From the NCBI RefSeq assembly GCF_900167135.1, contig NZ_FUWZ01000006.1, positions 62,001-126,000 of the forward strand: a stretch of DNA of 64,000 bases, given 5' to 3'. Positions 8,709 through 16,952 of the stretch are shown piece by piece (the stretch's first letter is position 1; each line of letters opens with the position of its first letter). Below the pieces are notes generated by a model that saw nothing but the letters and a program-made list of their open reading frames with translations, had not been told where the DNA came from and did not search any database. A program made the position numbers and the translations under genes. Origin of the DNA: Chitinophaga eiseniae (GTDB lineage Bacteria; Bacteroidota; Bacteroidia; Chitinophagales; Chitinophagaceae).

Positions 8709-8796
8709 AGCAACAAAGAACGCAAAGAAAATATAAGAACCAGCGCGAAGAACAATCATTTGATCTTCGCTCCTATGCGTTCTTTGCTCCTTTGCG
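8696..8796. repeat. Palindromic intergenic element with nested inverted repeats
   Basis: Outer arms cgcaaaggagcaaag (8696-8710) and ctttgctcctttgcg (8782-8796) are perfect reverse complements. An inner pair gcgaaga (8745-8751) / tcttcgc (8764-8770) forms a central hairpin, and agaacgca-like sequence in the left half mirrors tgcgttct at 8776-8783. The element fills most of the gap between rocD and the DUF4249 gene and looks like a REP- or MITE-type repeat. Confidence 0.75.
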
Positions 8797-8799
8797 TGA

Positions 8800-9831
8800 C
8801 TATAATTCGTCGTAATAGAGATAGTATGCAACCTGACTGCAGCCGCCGATCACGCCCAGCCCGCCGAAAGCGTTGCTCCGTATCTGGATGGCCTGTATCA
8901 GGCTGTTCAGGCCGGGATTGCGCCTTACTTTTTCATAGGTAAGCAGGAAAGCATAGTATTCCGGCGTGACGGATTTCACAAATACCAGCACCCGGCCGAT
9001 AGGCACGTCTGCATCGATGCTGCCGGCGGTCAGTGCGGTGGCGTTGATATATAACCGGGTGTTCAGGGGCTTGTTGGCCCGCTGCGTGAAGAGTATACTG
9101 TTGTAGTTTTCATTCAGTCCGCCTACCTGGTTGTTGTCGGCGTTTTCGTCCTGCGTGTACACGGGAATACGCAGGTAACTGTTGAGGTACACGGTGTCTT
9201 TATATGTTTTGATGCCTGGTTCATTCTTTACCTGTTCATACAACGCGCGCTTATCCCGCACCCGGTAACGCACATTCCGGTAAATGAAGATGGTATCCAG
9301 CTGTACCAGTTGTTTCAGCGCTTCCATCACCACAAACTGCCGCGAATTGGCGGGCGGTGATTGTACATTAAAATGAAACCGCAATACCGGCCGGCCGTTC
9401 AGCGTGGTGCGCACCGTGTCCAGCAGGTCCACTTTGATGGGAAGCGGAATGGTGGTTTTGGCGGTGACGTCCCTGGTATCGGGCACTTTCACCTGGATAA
9501 TATAGCTTTTGTTAGACTCAATCCGGGTATTGCCCCTGTAAAAGGCCATATTGGAGGCGGTATCTTTTACGTAATGCAGCTGTTCCAGCAGCTGGCTGTC
9601 GGCACTCAGCAGTTGCGCTGTCGCATTGGTCACCGGTGCAAAAAAATTGTTGATGTCCGGACCAACGGGTTTGCTTTTGCCTACCCGCATCTCCGCCTTT
9701 TTGCCGGCGACCAGCTCACTGTACACAACTGCCCTGGGTTTACCACTGGAAGGAGGCACAGGAAGTTCGTGTATACATCCTGTCAATGCAGCCACGCTGA
9801 AAATACATCCTATATGAAACAGATACTTCAT
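8800..9831 (-). CDS. DUF4249 domain-containing lipoprotein
   Basis: A 343-residue outer-membrane or periplasmic lipoprotein. The signal MKYLFHIGCIFSVAALTGC ends in a lipobox with the cysteine at residue 19, followed by IHELPVPPSSGKPRAVVYSE, the usual opening of DUF4249 proteins. The C-terminal part holds the family-typical AFGGLGVIGGCSQVAYYLY. In Bacteroidota such proteins are encoded just after a TonB-dependent receptor, as here (2 bases apart), and probably work as its surface or periplasmic partner. The ligand is unknown. It is the last gene of the leftward sigma/anti-sigma/receptor locus. Confidence 0.85.
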   Translation of the reverse strand: MKYLFHIGCIFSVAALTGCIHELPVPPSSGKPRAVVYSELVAGKKAEMRVGKSKPVGPDINNFFAPVTNATAQLLSADSQLLEQLHYVKDTASNMAFYRGNTRIESNKSYIIQVKVPDTRDVTAKTTIPLPIKVDLLDTVRTTLNGRPVLRFHFNVQSPPANSRQFVVMEALKQLVQLDTIFIYRNVRYRVRDKRALYEQVKNEPGIKTYKDTVYLNSYLRIPVYTQDENADNNQVGGLNENYNSILFTQRANKPLNTRLYINATALTAGSIDADVPIGRVLVFVKSVTPEYYAFLLTYEKVRRNPGLNSLIQAIQIRSNAFGGLGVIGGCSQVAYYLYYDEL

Positions 9832-9833
9832 CC

Positions 9834-12542
9834 CTAAAATTTAAGCGTATAACTGATATAAGGTAACGTTCGGAACAGGCTATACTGATATAACTGCAGC
9901 GGATAAATTTCATCGTAAGACATGGTCACAAACTGGTCATAGCTGACGATAAAAGGATTGCTGCGGGAGTACACGTTATAGACGCCGGCCGTCAGTATAT
10001 GATGGATAGACCGGGTGGCGCCCAGGTAGACAGTGGTGCCCAGATCGAGGTGGTGTACGGGCCTGAGCCGGAAATTATTGAGCCTGGTAATATAAGGCAG
10101 ATAGTTAATCTGGTTATTGGCAAACGGGGAATAACGTTCGTCCAGTTCACCGTTGATGTTACGGCCCCAGTCATAATCAGGGAAAATTTGTGTGGGCAGG
10201 GTGAAAGGGGCGCCACTGGAGAACTTCCAGGAAGCGGAGAGGCTCCAGCCCGGTTTCAGGCGGTATTTAAGCGCCATAGATATATTGTGCCGGCGATCTT
10301 CTTTATAGGGAAACATTTTACCACCGTTGATCCAGCCAAATTCCCGCCAGGCCCAGGCCAGCGTATAGCTGAAAATACCGGTGAGCCTGCCGGTATTTTT
10401 TTCCAGCAGCAGTTCACTCCCATAGTTAAATCCGTTGCCGTTGATCACTTTTTTCTCCCAGAGGTCGGAATTGTCAAAGATGTTAAGGACAGTATTGGTG
10501 GTCACAATATCTTTCAGCAATTTATAATACAGGTTGATATTAAACCGCCAGTCGCTCTCCCATTGTTTCTGGTAAGACAGGCTATAGGAATAGGCTTTCT
10601 CCGGTTTGATATTTTCTGTGCTGGGCACCCAGAGATCAGTGGGAAGATTGATCACGGGGGTGGTCAGCTGGTGCATAAACTGCGTCATCTGCGCAAAAGA
10701 AGCCTGTACATACTGCTGGTTGGGCAGGTCCCAGCGGACCATGAACCTGGGCTGCAGGCTGGCATAGAGGGAGCCGCGCTGGGCCAGCATACCGAAATGC
10801 GCGCCGGGGCGCAGTGTCAGCCGGTTGTCGAACAGGCGCAGTTCATCTTCACCATAGAGCATAAACTCTGACATGTAATATTTGGGAGCGGGACGTTGAA
10901 TGGCGTCGCCGCGATCCACATTCGTGCTATAGGCGGTAGGGGCGAAGTTGTGATAGGTGTAACCGCCGCCGAAAGAGAGCTTTTGAATGTTGCTGATTGT
11001 AAATTCCGTTTCGTTGTGAAGGGCAATGTCCCTGACACGGGATACGCCTTTGCCGTTCAGCGAAACAGGTGCGATCGCCGACAGTTTGAAATCGGAACTC
11101 TGGGAAAAGAAATTATAAAACCGGCTGTAGGTGGCAGTGGTATTGGTAAAGACTTTCGGGGAGATGACACGGGTCCACTTCAAGGCTGCCGTGATATTGG
11201 TCCACGCGAACTTATAATCGTCCAACAGCGGGAAGGGGGAATTGTCTTTCGGGATGAACATGTTGTCCTTCCCTTTGTAAAAGGTGATATAGACCCTGTT
11301 TTTATGGTCGATGATCTGATTGAGTTTGAAGTTAACATCGTAGAGCGCATACTTGCCGTACTGCTGGTTGAACCGTTTACCATACAGCCCGTCGATCAGG
11401 GACCGCCGGAAGGAGAGGAACATGGCGCTTTTATCTTTTGCCAGCGGTCCTTCGAGTTCGGTGCTGGCAGATACGGGGCTGAGGGTGACCTTACCATGCC
11501 ATGCTTTCATATTGCCGTCGCGCGTGCGGATGTCTACCACAGAGGAAAGCCTGCCGCCATAGCGGGCGGGGAAGGCGTCTTTATACAATGACACGTCTTT
11601 GACGGCGTCTCCGTTGAAGACGGAGAAGAGGCCGAAAAGGTGCCCGGTATGATAGAGGGGAACTCCATCCAGCAGGTAGAGGTTCTGGTCGGCGCCACCA
11701 CCACGGACCAGCAGGTTGCTGCTGCTCTCCAGTGAGCTGCCGGTGCCGGGATACAGCTGCAGCGATTTAAGCACGTCTTTTTCTCCCAGCAGGGCAGGGA
11801 AATTAGCCACATAGCCTACCGGCATTTTGATGTAGCCGGCCTGGAGGGTTACAGAATCCTGGTCGCCCGTTACCACCACGGTTTGCAATGGGTTCCGGGG
11901 CTGCATATGGATCTCGAGCTGGCGGTCGTCCGGAAGGGGAAGCCGCTGGATCAGCATTTCATAGCCTACGTGCGAGAACACCAGGCTGGTGCAGCTGTCG
12001 GGCACCTGCACACTGAAAAAGCCGTAGGGGTTGCTGATGGCGCCGCGCCGGGTGACAGGATCATATACGGAAGCGCCGATGATCACTTCTTTGCTGTTTT
12101 CTTCCTTGATAAAACCGCTGATGGTATAATACTGGGTCTGGGAGGATTCACGCAGCAGGAATATTTTTCCGTTGATCGCAGCCGCCTGTATGCCGGTTCC
12201 CTGCAGGATGGTATTCAGTACCTGGCCGGTACTGCGTTCGCTGCCGGTTAGCTGCACTTTTTTGTTGAGATGCAGGAAGCTGGAACTGTAGGAGACAGGA
12301 ATGCCGGTCTGCCGCTGGATGTCCTGGATAAAGAAGAGGATAGAGCCTTCCCGGAAGGGAGGGGCATAAGACGCCTGGAGAATGGGATCCTCTTTGGATT
12401 GTGCATATAAAGCCGTTGCCGGTGCCAGCACCAGCAAACAGTAAAATAGGCCTGTAAAAAAGTAGTTTATCAGTCTACTTGCCGATGACGATCGTATCGC
12501 CCTCTTGTTTGTAATTGAAACCAAGCAAAAGTTGTAATTCAT
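9834..12542 (-). CDS. TonB-dependent outer-membrane receptor with STN and carboxypeptidase-like domains
   Basis: A receptor of about 902 residues for energy-dependent import across the outer membrane. After a signal ending near ATALYAQ come an STN signalling domain (about residues 60-130, with ILFFIQDIQRQTGIPVSYSS), a carboxypeptidase-regulatory-like domain (about 145-225, ISGFIKEENSKEVIIGASVY), a plug (LLVRGGGADQNLYLLDGVPL) and a beta-barrel ending in aromatic LPYISYTLKF. The STN domain is what FecR-type anti-sigma factors usually contact. The start is uncertain: ATG 12542 puts 68 bases inside the FecR gene, while no ATG lies between the FecR stop and the signal peptide. Confidence 0.88.
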   Translation of the reverse strand: MNYNFCLVSITNKRAIRSSSASRLINYFFTGLFYCLLVLAPATALYAQSKEDPILQASYAPPFREGSILFFIQDIQRQTGIPVSYSSSFLHLNKKVQLTGSERSTGQVLNTILQGTGIQAAAINGKIFLLRESSQTQYYTISGFIKEENSKEVIIGASVYDPVTRRGAISNPYGFFSVQVPDSCTSLVFSHVGYEMLIQRLPLPDDRQLEIHMQPRNPLQTVVVTGDQDSVTLQAGYIKMPVGYVANFPALLGEKDVLKSLQLYPGTGSSLESSSNLLVRGGGADQNLYLLDGVPLYHTGHLFGLFSVFNGDAVKDVSLYKDAFPARYGGRLSSVVDIRTRDGNMKAWHGKVTLSPVSASTELEGPLAKDKSAMFLSFRRSLIDGLYGKRFNQQYGKYALYDVNFKLNQIIDHKNRVYITFYKGKDNMFIPKDNSPFPLLDDYKFAWTNITAALKWTRVISPKVFTNTTATYSRFYNFFSQSSDFKLSAIAPVSLNGKGVSRVRDIALHNETEFTISNIQKLSFGGGYTYHNFAPTAYSTNVDRGDAIQRPAPKYYMSEFMLYGEDELRLFDNRLTLRPGAHFGMLAQRGSLYASLQPRFMVRWDLPNQQYVQASFAQMTQFMHQLTTPVINLPTDLWVPSTENIKPEKAYSYSLSYQKQWESDWRFNINLYYKLLKDIVTTNTVLNIFDNSDLWEKKVINGNGFNYGSELLLEKNTGRLTGIFSYTLAWAWREFGWINGGKMFPYKEDRRHNISMALKYRLKPGWSLSASWKFSSGAPFTLPTQIFPDYDWGRNINGELDERYSPFANNQINYLPYITRLNNFRLRPVHHLDLGTTVYLGATRSIHHILTAGVYNVYSRSNPFIVSYDQFVTMSYDEIYPLQLYQYSLFRTLPYISYTLKF

Positions 12543-13452
12543 GCAAAACCTCGTCGCAAGACTGGTCCTGGAAGCTGATCGTAGCTTTTTGCTGTGCCGC
12601 AGTAGCCTGATAGCCATCCTCAATCCTGATGACTTTGCCGTAAAAATCGGCTAATTGCGGCAATATTTCAAGAAGTGATTGATCATTAAATTGCAAAATT
12701 CCTGTTTTCCATGCCATAAAGTTAGGGTCGTCGTTGTCGGCTGCGCTCAGCTGACCATTTCCCCAAACGCCTTTCTGGCCACTGGTAAGGATAACGGAGG
12801 AAGTATCGTTTGCCCTGCCCAGTTTTACCTTACCGGTGGAAACGATAACGGTGGTATGGGCATCGGCTGTTTTTACGGTAAAAGAAGTTCCCAGCACTTC
12901 CACGACGGACTGGTTGGGCGTTTTCACCAGGAAAGGATGACGCGGGTCTGCTGCCACTTCAAAAAAAGCTTCACCTTCCAGGGTCACCACCCGCTCAGCA
13001 CCTTCTGAATATTTGATTTTGGCGCCGGGGCGCAGCGTGATCACCGACTTATCGGATAATTCCACGCTTTTGATTTTGCCCTCGTTGGCCGCCATTTCCC
13101 GGACTTTCAGCGAAGGACGGCTGGCCAGCCACCAGGCGCCGGCGCTGAGCATAATGAGCAATACCGCTGCGGCGGCGATCCTGAAAACAGGCATCCGTAC
13201 CGTTTTGGCGGCCGGCGCCTCTTGCTGCTGCAGCAACTGGTCTACCTTGCTCCATGCCGCTGCAGCGTTGAACTGCTTTTGCCGGGAAACGGGCAGACTG
13301 CGGGGCGCATCCTGCCATATCTGCTTTGCTTTGATATAAGCGGTTTCGTTGTCCGGGGAGGCTTCCCGCCATTCCCGGAGGATGGCATCCTCCTCGGGGG
13401 TAGAGACAGATGACAGTTGCTTTGCAATTATTTCATATATGTAGGTATCCAT
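12475..13452 (-). CDS. FecR family anti-sigma factor
   Basis: A 325-residue inner-membrane regulator. The cytoplasmic N-terminal part (about residues 1-95, with DAILREWREASPDNETAYIK) should bind the sigma factor, a single helix follows (IAAAAVLLIMLSAGAWWLA), and the periplasmic FecR domain spans about 120-215 (ELSDKSVITLRPGAKIKYSE, GEAFFEVAADPRHPFLVKTP, VEVLGTSFTVKT). The DUF4974 C-terminal domain carries ILPQLADFYGKVIRIED. It lies between its sigma factor and the TonB receptor, the standard order for cell-surface signalling. Its 3' end overlaps the receptor's likely start. Confidence 0.92.
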   Translation of the reverse strand: MDTYIYEIIAKQLSSVSTPEEDAILREWREASPDNETAYIKAKQIWQDAPRSLPVSRQKQFNAAAAWSKVDQLLQQQEAPAAKTVRMPVFRIAAAAVLLIMLSAGAWWLASRPSLKVREMAANEGKIKSVELSDKSVITLRPGAKIKYSEGAERVVTLEGEAFFEVAADPRHPFLVKTPNQSVVEVLGTSFTVKTADAHTTVIVSTGKVKLGRANDTSSVILTSGQKGVWGNGQLSAADNDDPNFMAWKTGILQFNDQSLLEILPQLADFYGKVIRIEDGYQATAAQQKATISFQDQSCDEVLHELQLLLGFNYKQEGDTIVIGK

Positions 13453-13506
13453 ATTGTACAGTGTGTGCTCTGATATTAAAACGTAAAGAACCGCTCGCGC
13501 CCTCTA

Positions 13507-14067
13507 CTAATTGTTAAAAAAATTTAACAGAAAAAATAAAAATACGGGTAACCCATATTGGCCCAGGTACTTCCGCAACAGCTTGAGTGCCCTTCCCATA
13601 TAGTTTTCCACGGTTTTGGCTGACAGGCCCAGCTTTTCGGCGGTCTGCTGGTGGGTCATGCCCTGAAGCCGGCAACAGGTAAACACCTCCCGGCATTGTG
13701 GCGGAAGATTGGCAATAGCCTCGTAAATCAGCTGCTCGTAAAAGGGCTTGGCCTCCGATATTTCCCGTGCACCCGGATCTTCACTGACGTCGGCTACCCA
13801 TTCAAAGCCTTTATTGCCCGCTTCCTCCGCGGTACGCTTGCGCAATACTGAAATAGAATTGTTACGTACTGCCCTGTACAAATAGGCTTTAATATTCGGT
13901 ATCTCAATCAGCTCGCGGTGCTTCTGCCATAAGCGTATAAATGTTTCCTGTACCACATCCTCGGCTGCAGCATCATCATTCAGAAAACTGGCGGCATAGT
14001 TACACAGCTCACTGTACAGAGAATGGAAAAGCTCATTATAGGCTTGATAAGAAGGTGATGTTATCAT
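13507..14067 (-). CDS. ECF RNA polymerase sigma factor (FecI-like, Bacteroidota type)
   Basis: A 186-residue extracytoplasmic-function sigma factor. Region 2 lies at about residues 10-80 (LFHSLYSELCNYAASFLNDD, AAEDVVQETFIRLWQKH) and region 4 at about 120-175 (LPPQCREVFTCCRLQGMTHQ, EKLGLSAKTVENYMGRALK). The C terminus is hydrophobic (LPVFLFFLLNFF), as is common in Bacteroidota FecI homologues. It heads the leftward locus sigma-FecR-receptor-DUF4249 and should activate it, and possibly itself, when the receptor is occupied. Confidence 0.92.
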   Translation of the reverse strand: MITSPSYQAYNELFHSLYSELCNYAASFLNDDAAAEDVVQETFIRLWQKHRELIEIPNIKAYLYRAVRNNSISVLRKRTAEEAGNKGFEWVADVSEDPGAREISEAKPFYEQLIYEAIANLPPQCREVFTCCRLQGMTHQQTAEKLGLSAKTVENYMGRALKLLRKYLGQYGLPVFLFFLLNFFNN

Positions 14068-14188
14068 TTAGCCTTCATAGCGTTTAAGTAGTGAAATGAT
14101 CGCCGCTAATGTAAGGCAATTTTTTATTTTTCAGCCAATAGGGGGATATGAGAAAAACTGCGTCTTATTCTTAGTATAACGCCTAAGC

Positions 14189-14234
14189 CTATATGCGTTA
14201 TCGTCCTTTAATCTATATGCTGTAATGTCCTTTT
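14189..14234. repeat. Imperfect 22-base tandem direct repeat in the divergent promoter region
   Basis: Two copies, 14189-14210 and 14213-14234, start 24 bases apart and share the pattern ctatatgc...gtcctttt, with about 17 of 22 positions identical. They lie between the divergent sigma-factor and GH3 genes, so a paired operator is possible. Confidence 0.55.
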
Positions 14235-14265
14235 TAGTTTTTAGTTTGTGTTTTTTAGTTACCAC

Positions 14266-14298
14266 CGGTTGCATATTCTCTATGCAACCGTTTTTTTT
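14266..14298 (+). terminator. Orphan intrinsic terminator ahead of the GH3 gene
   Basis: A perfect 9-bp stem (cggttgcat / atgcaaccg) with a 7-base loop is followed by eight T. No rightward gene ends upstream; the nearest gene reads away. It may end a small RNA or act as a leader attenuator for the GH3 gene that starts 107 bases later. Confidence 0.7.
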
Positions 14299-14404
14299 GA
14301 CTTTTCTATAATCTTACCCGATACTGGTGCAATTTTCGGCATTATTTGCAATCGGCCCCTGCGCCCTTTATTTTAGGCCCGGCCTATGAACGGGCGTATC
14401 GAAT

Positions 14405-16819
14405 ATGCAAAAACAAATCAGTTATTTTTCCATGGCGACCATCGCCCTTGCATTATTGGGAGGACAGGCCCGCGGCCAGCAGCCGGCTATTTACCGCCAG
14501 GGCTGGATCGATTTTAACAAAAACGGAAAGAAGGATGTCTTTGAAGATCCTGCTCAGCCGGTAAATAGCCGGGTGACCGACCTCCTCTCGCAGATGACCC
14601 TCGACGAAAAGACCTGCCAGATGGCAACCCTCTACGGCTACGGACGGGTGCTGAAAGACGAAATGCCCACCCCGGACTGGAAAAATAAAGTGTGGAAAGA
14701 CGGTATTGCCAATATCGACGAGGAGCTGAACAGCCTTCCCTTCAACCGGAAAGCACAAACGCAGTGGTCATTTCCCTACAGCAAACACACTGGAGCCATT
14801 AACACCATACAACGCTGGTTCATCGAAGAAACCCGCCTCGGTATACCGGTGGATTTCACCAACGAAGCCATCCACGGACTGTGCCACGACCGTGCAACCC
14901 CGTTTTGTGCACCCATAGGCATTGGCAGTACCTGGAACAAAACATTGGTGGCCCGTGCGGGGCACATTGCCGGCCGTGAAGCCCGCCTGCTTGGCTACAC
15001 CAACATCTACGTGCCCATCCTCGATCCCGCCCGCGATCCCCGCTGGGGCCGCGTAGTGGAATGTTACGGGGAAGACCCGTTTTTGATTGCTGAGCTCGGC
15101 AAACAGATGACCCTCGGCGTACAAAGCGAAGGAGTCGCCGCCACATTAAAGCATTACGCGGTATACAGTGTACCCAAAGGCGGCCGCGATGGCGATGCCC
15201 GCACCGATCCCCACGTGGCGCCCCGCGAAATGCACCAGGTATTTTTATATCCCTTCCGCCGCGTGATACAGGAAGCGCGGCCCATGGGCGTTATGAGCAG
15301 CTATAATGACTGGGACGGGGAACCGGTGACAGGCAGCTACTATTTCCTGACACAGCTGCTCCGCCAGGAATTCGGGTTCGACGGCTATGTGGTGTCCGAC
15401 AGTGAGGCAGTGGAATACCTTTTCAGTAAACACCATGTGGCGGCAGACTATAAAGATGCCGTAAGACAGGCGGTGGAAGCCGGCCTGAACGTACGCACCA
15501 ATTTTACGCCACCGGAAGAGTATATCCTGCCGTTAAGGGAACTGGTGAAAGAAGGACGGCTTTCCATGAAAACAATCGATAGCCGCGTAGCGGATGTTTT
15601 AAGCGTGAAATTCAGACTGGGCCTGTTTGACAAGCCCTATGCCGATCCCCAACTGGCTGATAAGGGCGTACACACCGCAGCCGACGAGGCTTTCGCCCTG
15701 CAGCTGAACCGCGAATCGCTGGTGCTGCTTAAAAATGAAAAGGAAACGTTGCCGCTCGACAAAGGGCAGCTCAAAAACATACTCGTTACCGGCCCGCTGG
15801 CCGCCGCCTCCACGCACGCCGTCAGCCGTTACGGCCCGTCCAACAACCCCGTGACCACCGTATTGGACGGCATCCGCCGGCATGTGGGCACGTCTGTCAA
15901 CGTACAATATGCCAAAGGCTGCGATATCGTCAATCCCGGATGGCCCGGCACCGAAATAATACCCACGCCGTTGGACAGCACCGAACAGGCAGGTATCGCC
16001 GAAGCTATAGCCATGGCCCGCCAGTCGGACGTGATCATCGCGGTGGTAGGAGAAGATGAAAAGAGAGTGGGGGAGAGCCTTTCCCGCACGGCCCTGTCCC
16101 TGCCGGGCCGCCAGCTGCAACTGCTACAGGCGCTGCATGCCACCGGTAAACCGGTCATCGCGGTATTGATCAACGGGCAACCGCTGACCATCAACTGGGA
16201 ACAACAAAACCTGCCCGCCATCCTCGAAGCCTGGTTCCCTGGTCCGCAGGGAGGCACGGCCATCGCGGAAACGCTCTTCGGAGATTACAACCCCGGCGGC
16301 CGCCTCCCGGTTACTTTCCCCAAATCACTGGGGCAGATAGAACTCAACTTCCCCTATAAGCCCGGATCTCATGCCGGCCAGCCTTCTTCGGGGAATAACG
16401 GCTTCGGGCGCACCAGCGTGAATGGCCCGCTCTATCCTTTTGGCTACGGCCTCAGCTACACAGCTTTCACTTACAGCAACCTGCAGGTATCTCCCGAAAA
16501 ACAATCCCCGCAGGGCGATATCAGGGTCAGCCTGGAAGTAACTAATACGGGTAAACGAAAAGGCGATGAAGTGGTGCAGCTGTATGTGAAAGATAAAGTC
16601 AGCAGCGTGACCACCTACGTGATGCAGCTGCGTGGCTTCGAAAGGATCACGCTGGCGCCGGGCGAAAAGAAAACGGTGCAGTTCACCCTGCATCCCGATC
16701 ATCTGGCGCTGCTGGATAAAAACATGCAATACACTGTAGAGCCGGGAGAATTTGAAGTGCTGATGGGCAGCTCTTCCGAAGATATCCGCCTGCGGAAAGA
16801 CTTTACCATCGTTCCCTGA
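14405..16819 (+). CDS. Secreted glycoside hydrolase family 3 (beta-glucosidase/beta-xylosidase type)
   Basis: An 804-residue exported glycosidase likely to cut terminal beta-linked glucose or xylose from oligosaccharides. A short signal (ALALLGGQARGQ) is followed by a calcium-loop-like segment, DFNKNGKKDVFEDP, at about residues 36-50. The GH3 N-terminal barrel runs to about 370 and holds the nucleophile Asp332 in VVSDSEAVEYL. The GH3 C-terminal domain (about 425-660) has VIIAVVGEDEKRVGESLSR, and a fibronectin-III-like domain closes the protein (DEVVQLYVKDKVSSVT). It is a single gene with its own terminator. The exact sugar cannot be read from sequence. Confidence 0.92.
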   Translation: MQKQISYFSMATIALALLGGQARGQQPAIYRQGWIDFNKNGKKDVFEDPAQPVNSRVTDLLSQMTLDEKTCQMATLYGYGRVLKDEMPTPDWKNKVWKDGIANIDEELNSLPFNRKAQTQWSFPYSKHTGAINTIQRWFIEETRLGIPVDFTNEAIHGLCHDRATPFCAPIGIGSTWNKTLVARAGHIAGREARLLGYTNIYVPILDPARDPRWGRVVECYGEDPFLIAELGKQMTLGVQSEGVAATLKHYAVYSVPKGGRDGDARTDPHVAPREMHQVFLYPFRRVIQEARPMGVMSSYNDWDGEPVTGSYYFLTQLLRQEFGFDGYVVSDSEAVEYLFSKHHVAADYKDAVRQAVEAGLNVRTNFTPPEEYILPLRELVKEGRLSMKTIDSRVADVLSVKFRLGLFDKPYADPQLADKGVHTAADEAFALQLNRESLVLLKNEKETLPLDKGQLKNILVTGPLAAASTHAVSRYGPSNNPVTTVLDGIRRHVGTSVNVQYAKGCDIVNPGWPGTEIIPTPLDSTEQAGIAEAIAMARQSDVIIAVVGEDEKRVGESLSRTALSLPGRQLQLLQALHATGKPVIAVLINGQPLTINWEQQNLPAILEAWFPGPQGGTAIAETLFGDYNPGGRLPVTFPKSLGQIELNFPYKPGSHAGQPSSGNNGFGRTSVNGPLYPFGYGLSYTAFTYSNLQVSPEKQSPQGDIRVSLEVTNTGKRKGDEVVQLYVKDKVSSVTTYVMQLRGFERITLAPGEKKTVQFTLHPDHLALLDKNMQYTVEPGEFEVLMGSSSEDIRLRKDFTIVP

Positions 16820-16830
16820 TAAAATACTTG

Positions 16831-16872
16831 CCCTGAACGGGACCGCCATCAACAGGTTTCGTTCAGGGTTTT
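16831..16872 (+). terminator. Terminator after the GH3 gene
   Basis: A 9-bp perfect stem (ccctgaacg / cgttcaggg) with a 20-base loop is followed by four T, 12 bases past the stop. Confidence 0.75.
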
Positions 16873-16952
16873 CCGTTATATTTCGTTCGCGGTTTCCGGT
16901 TAGACGGACATATCACATATTTTACTATCTTGCCACCCCAAAAAACTTCCCT

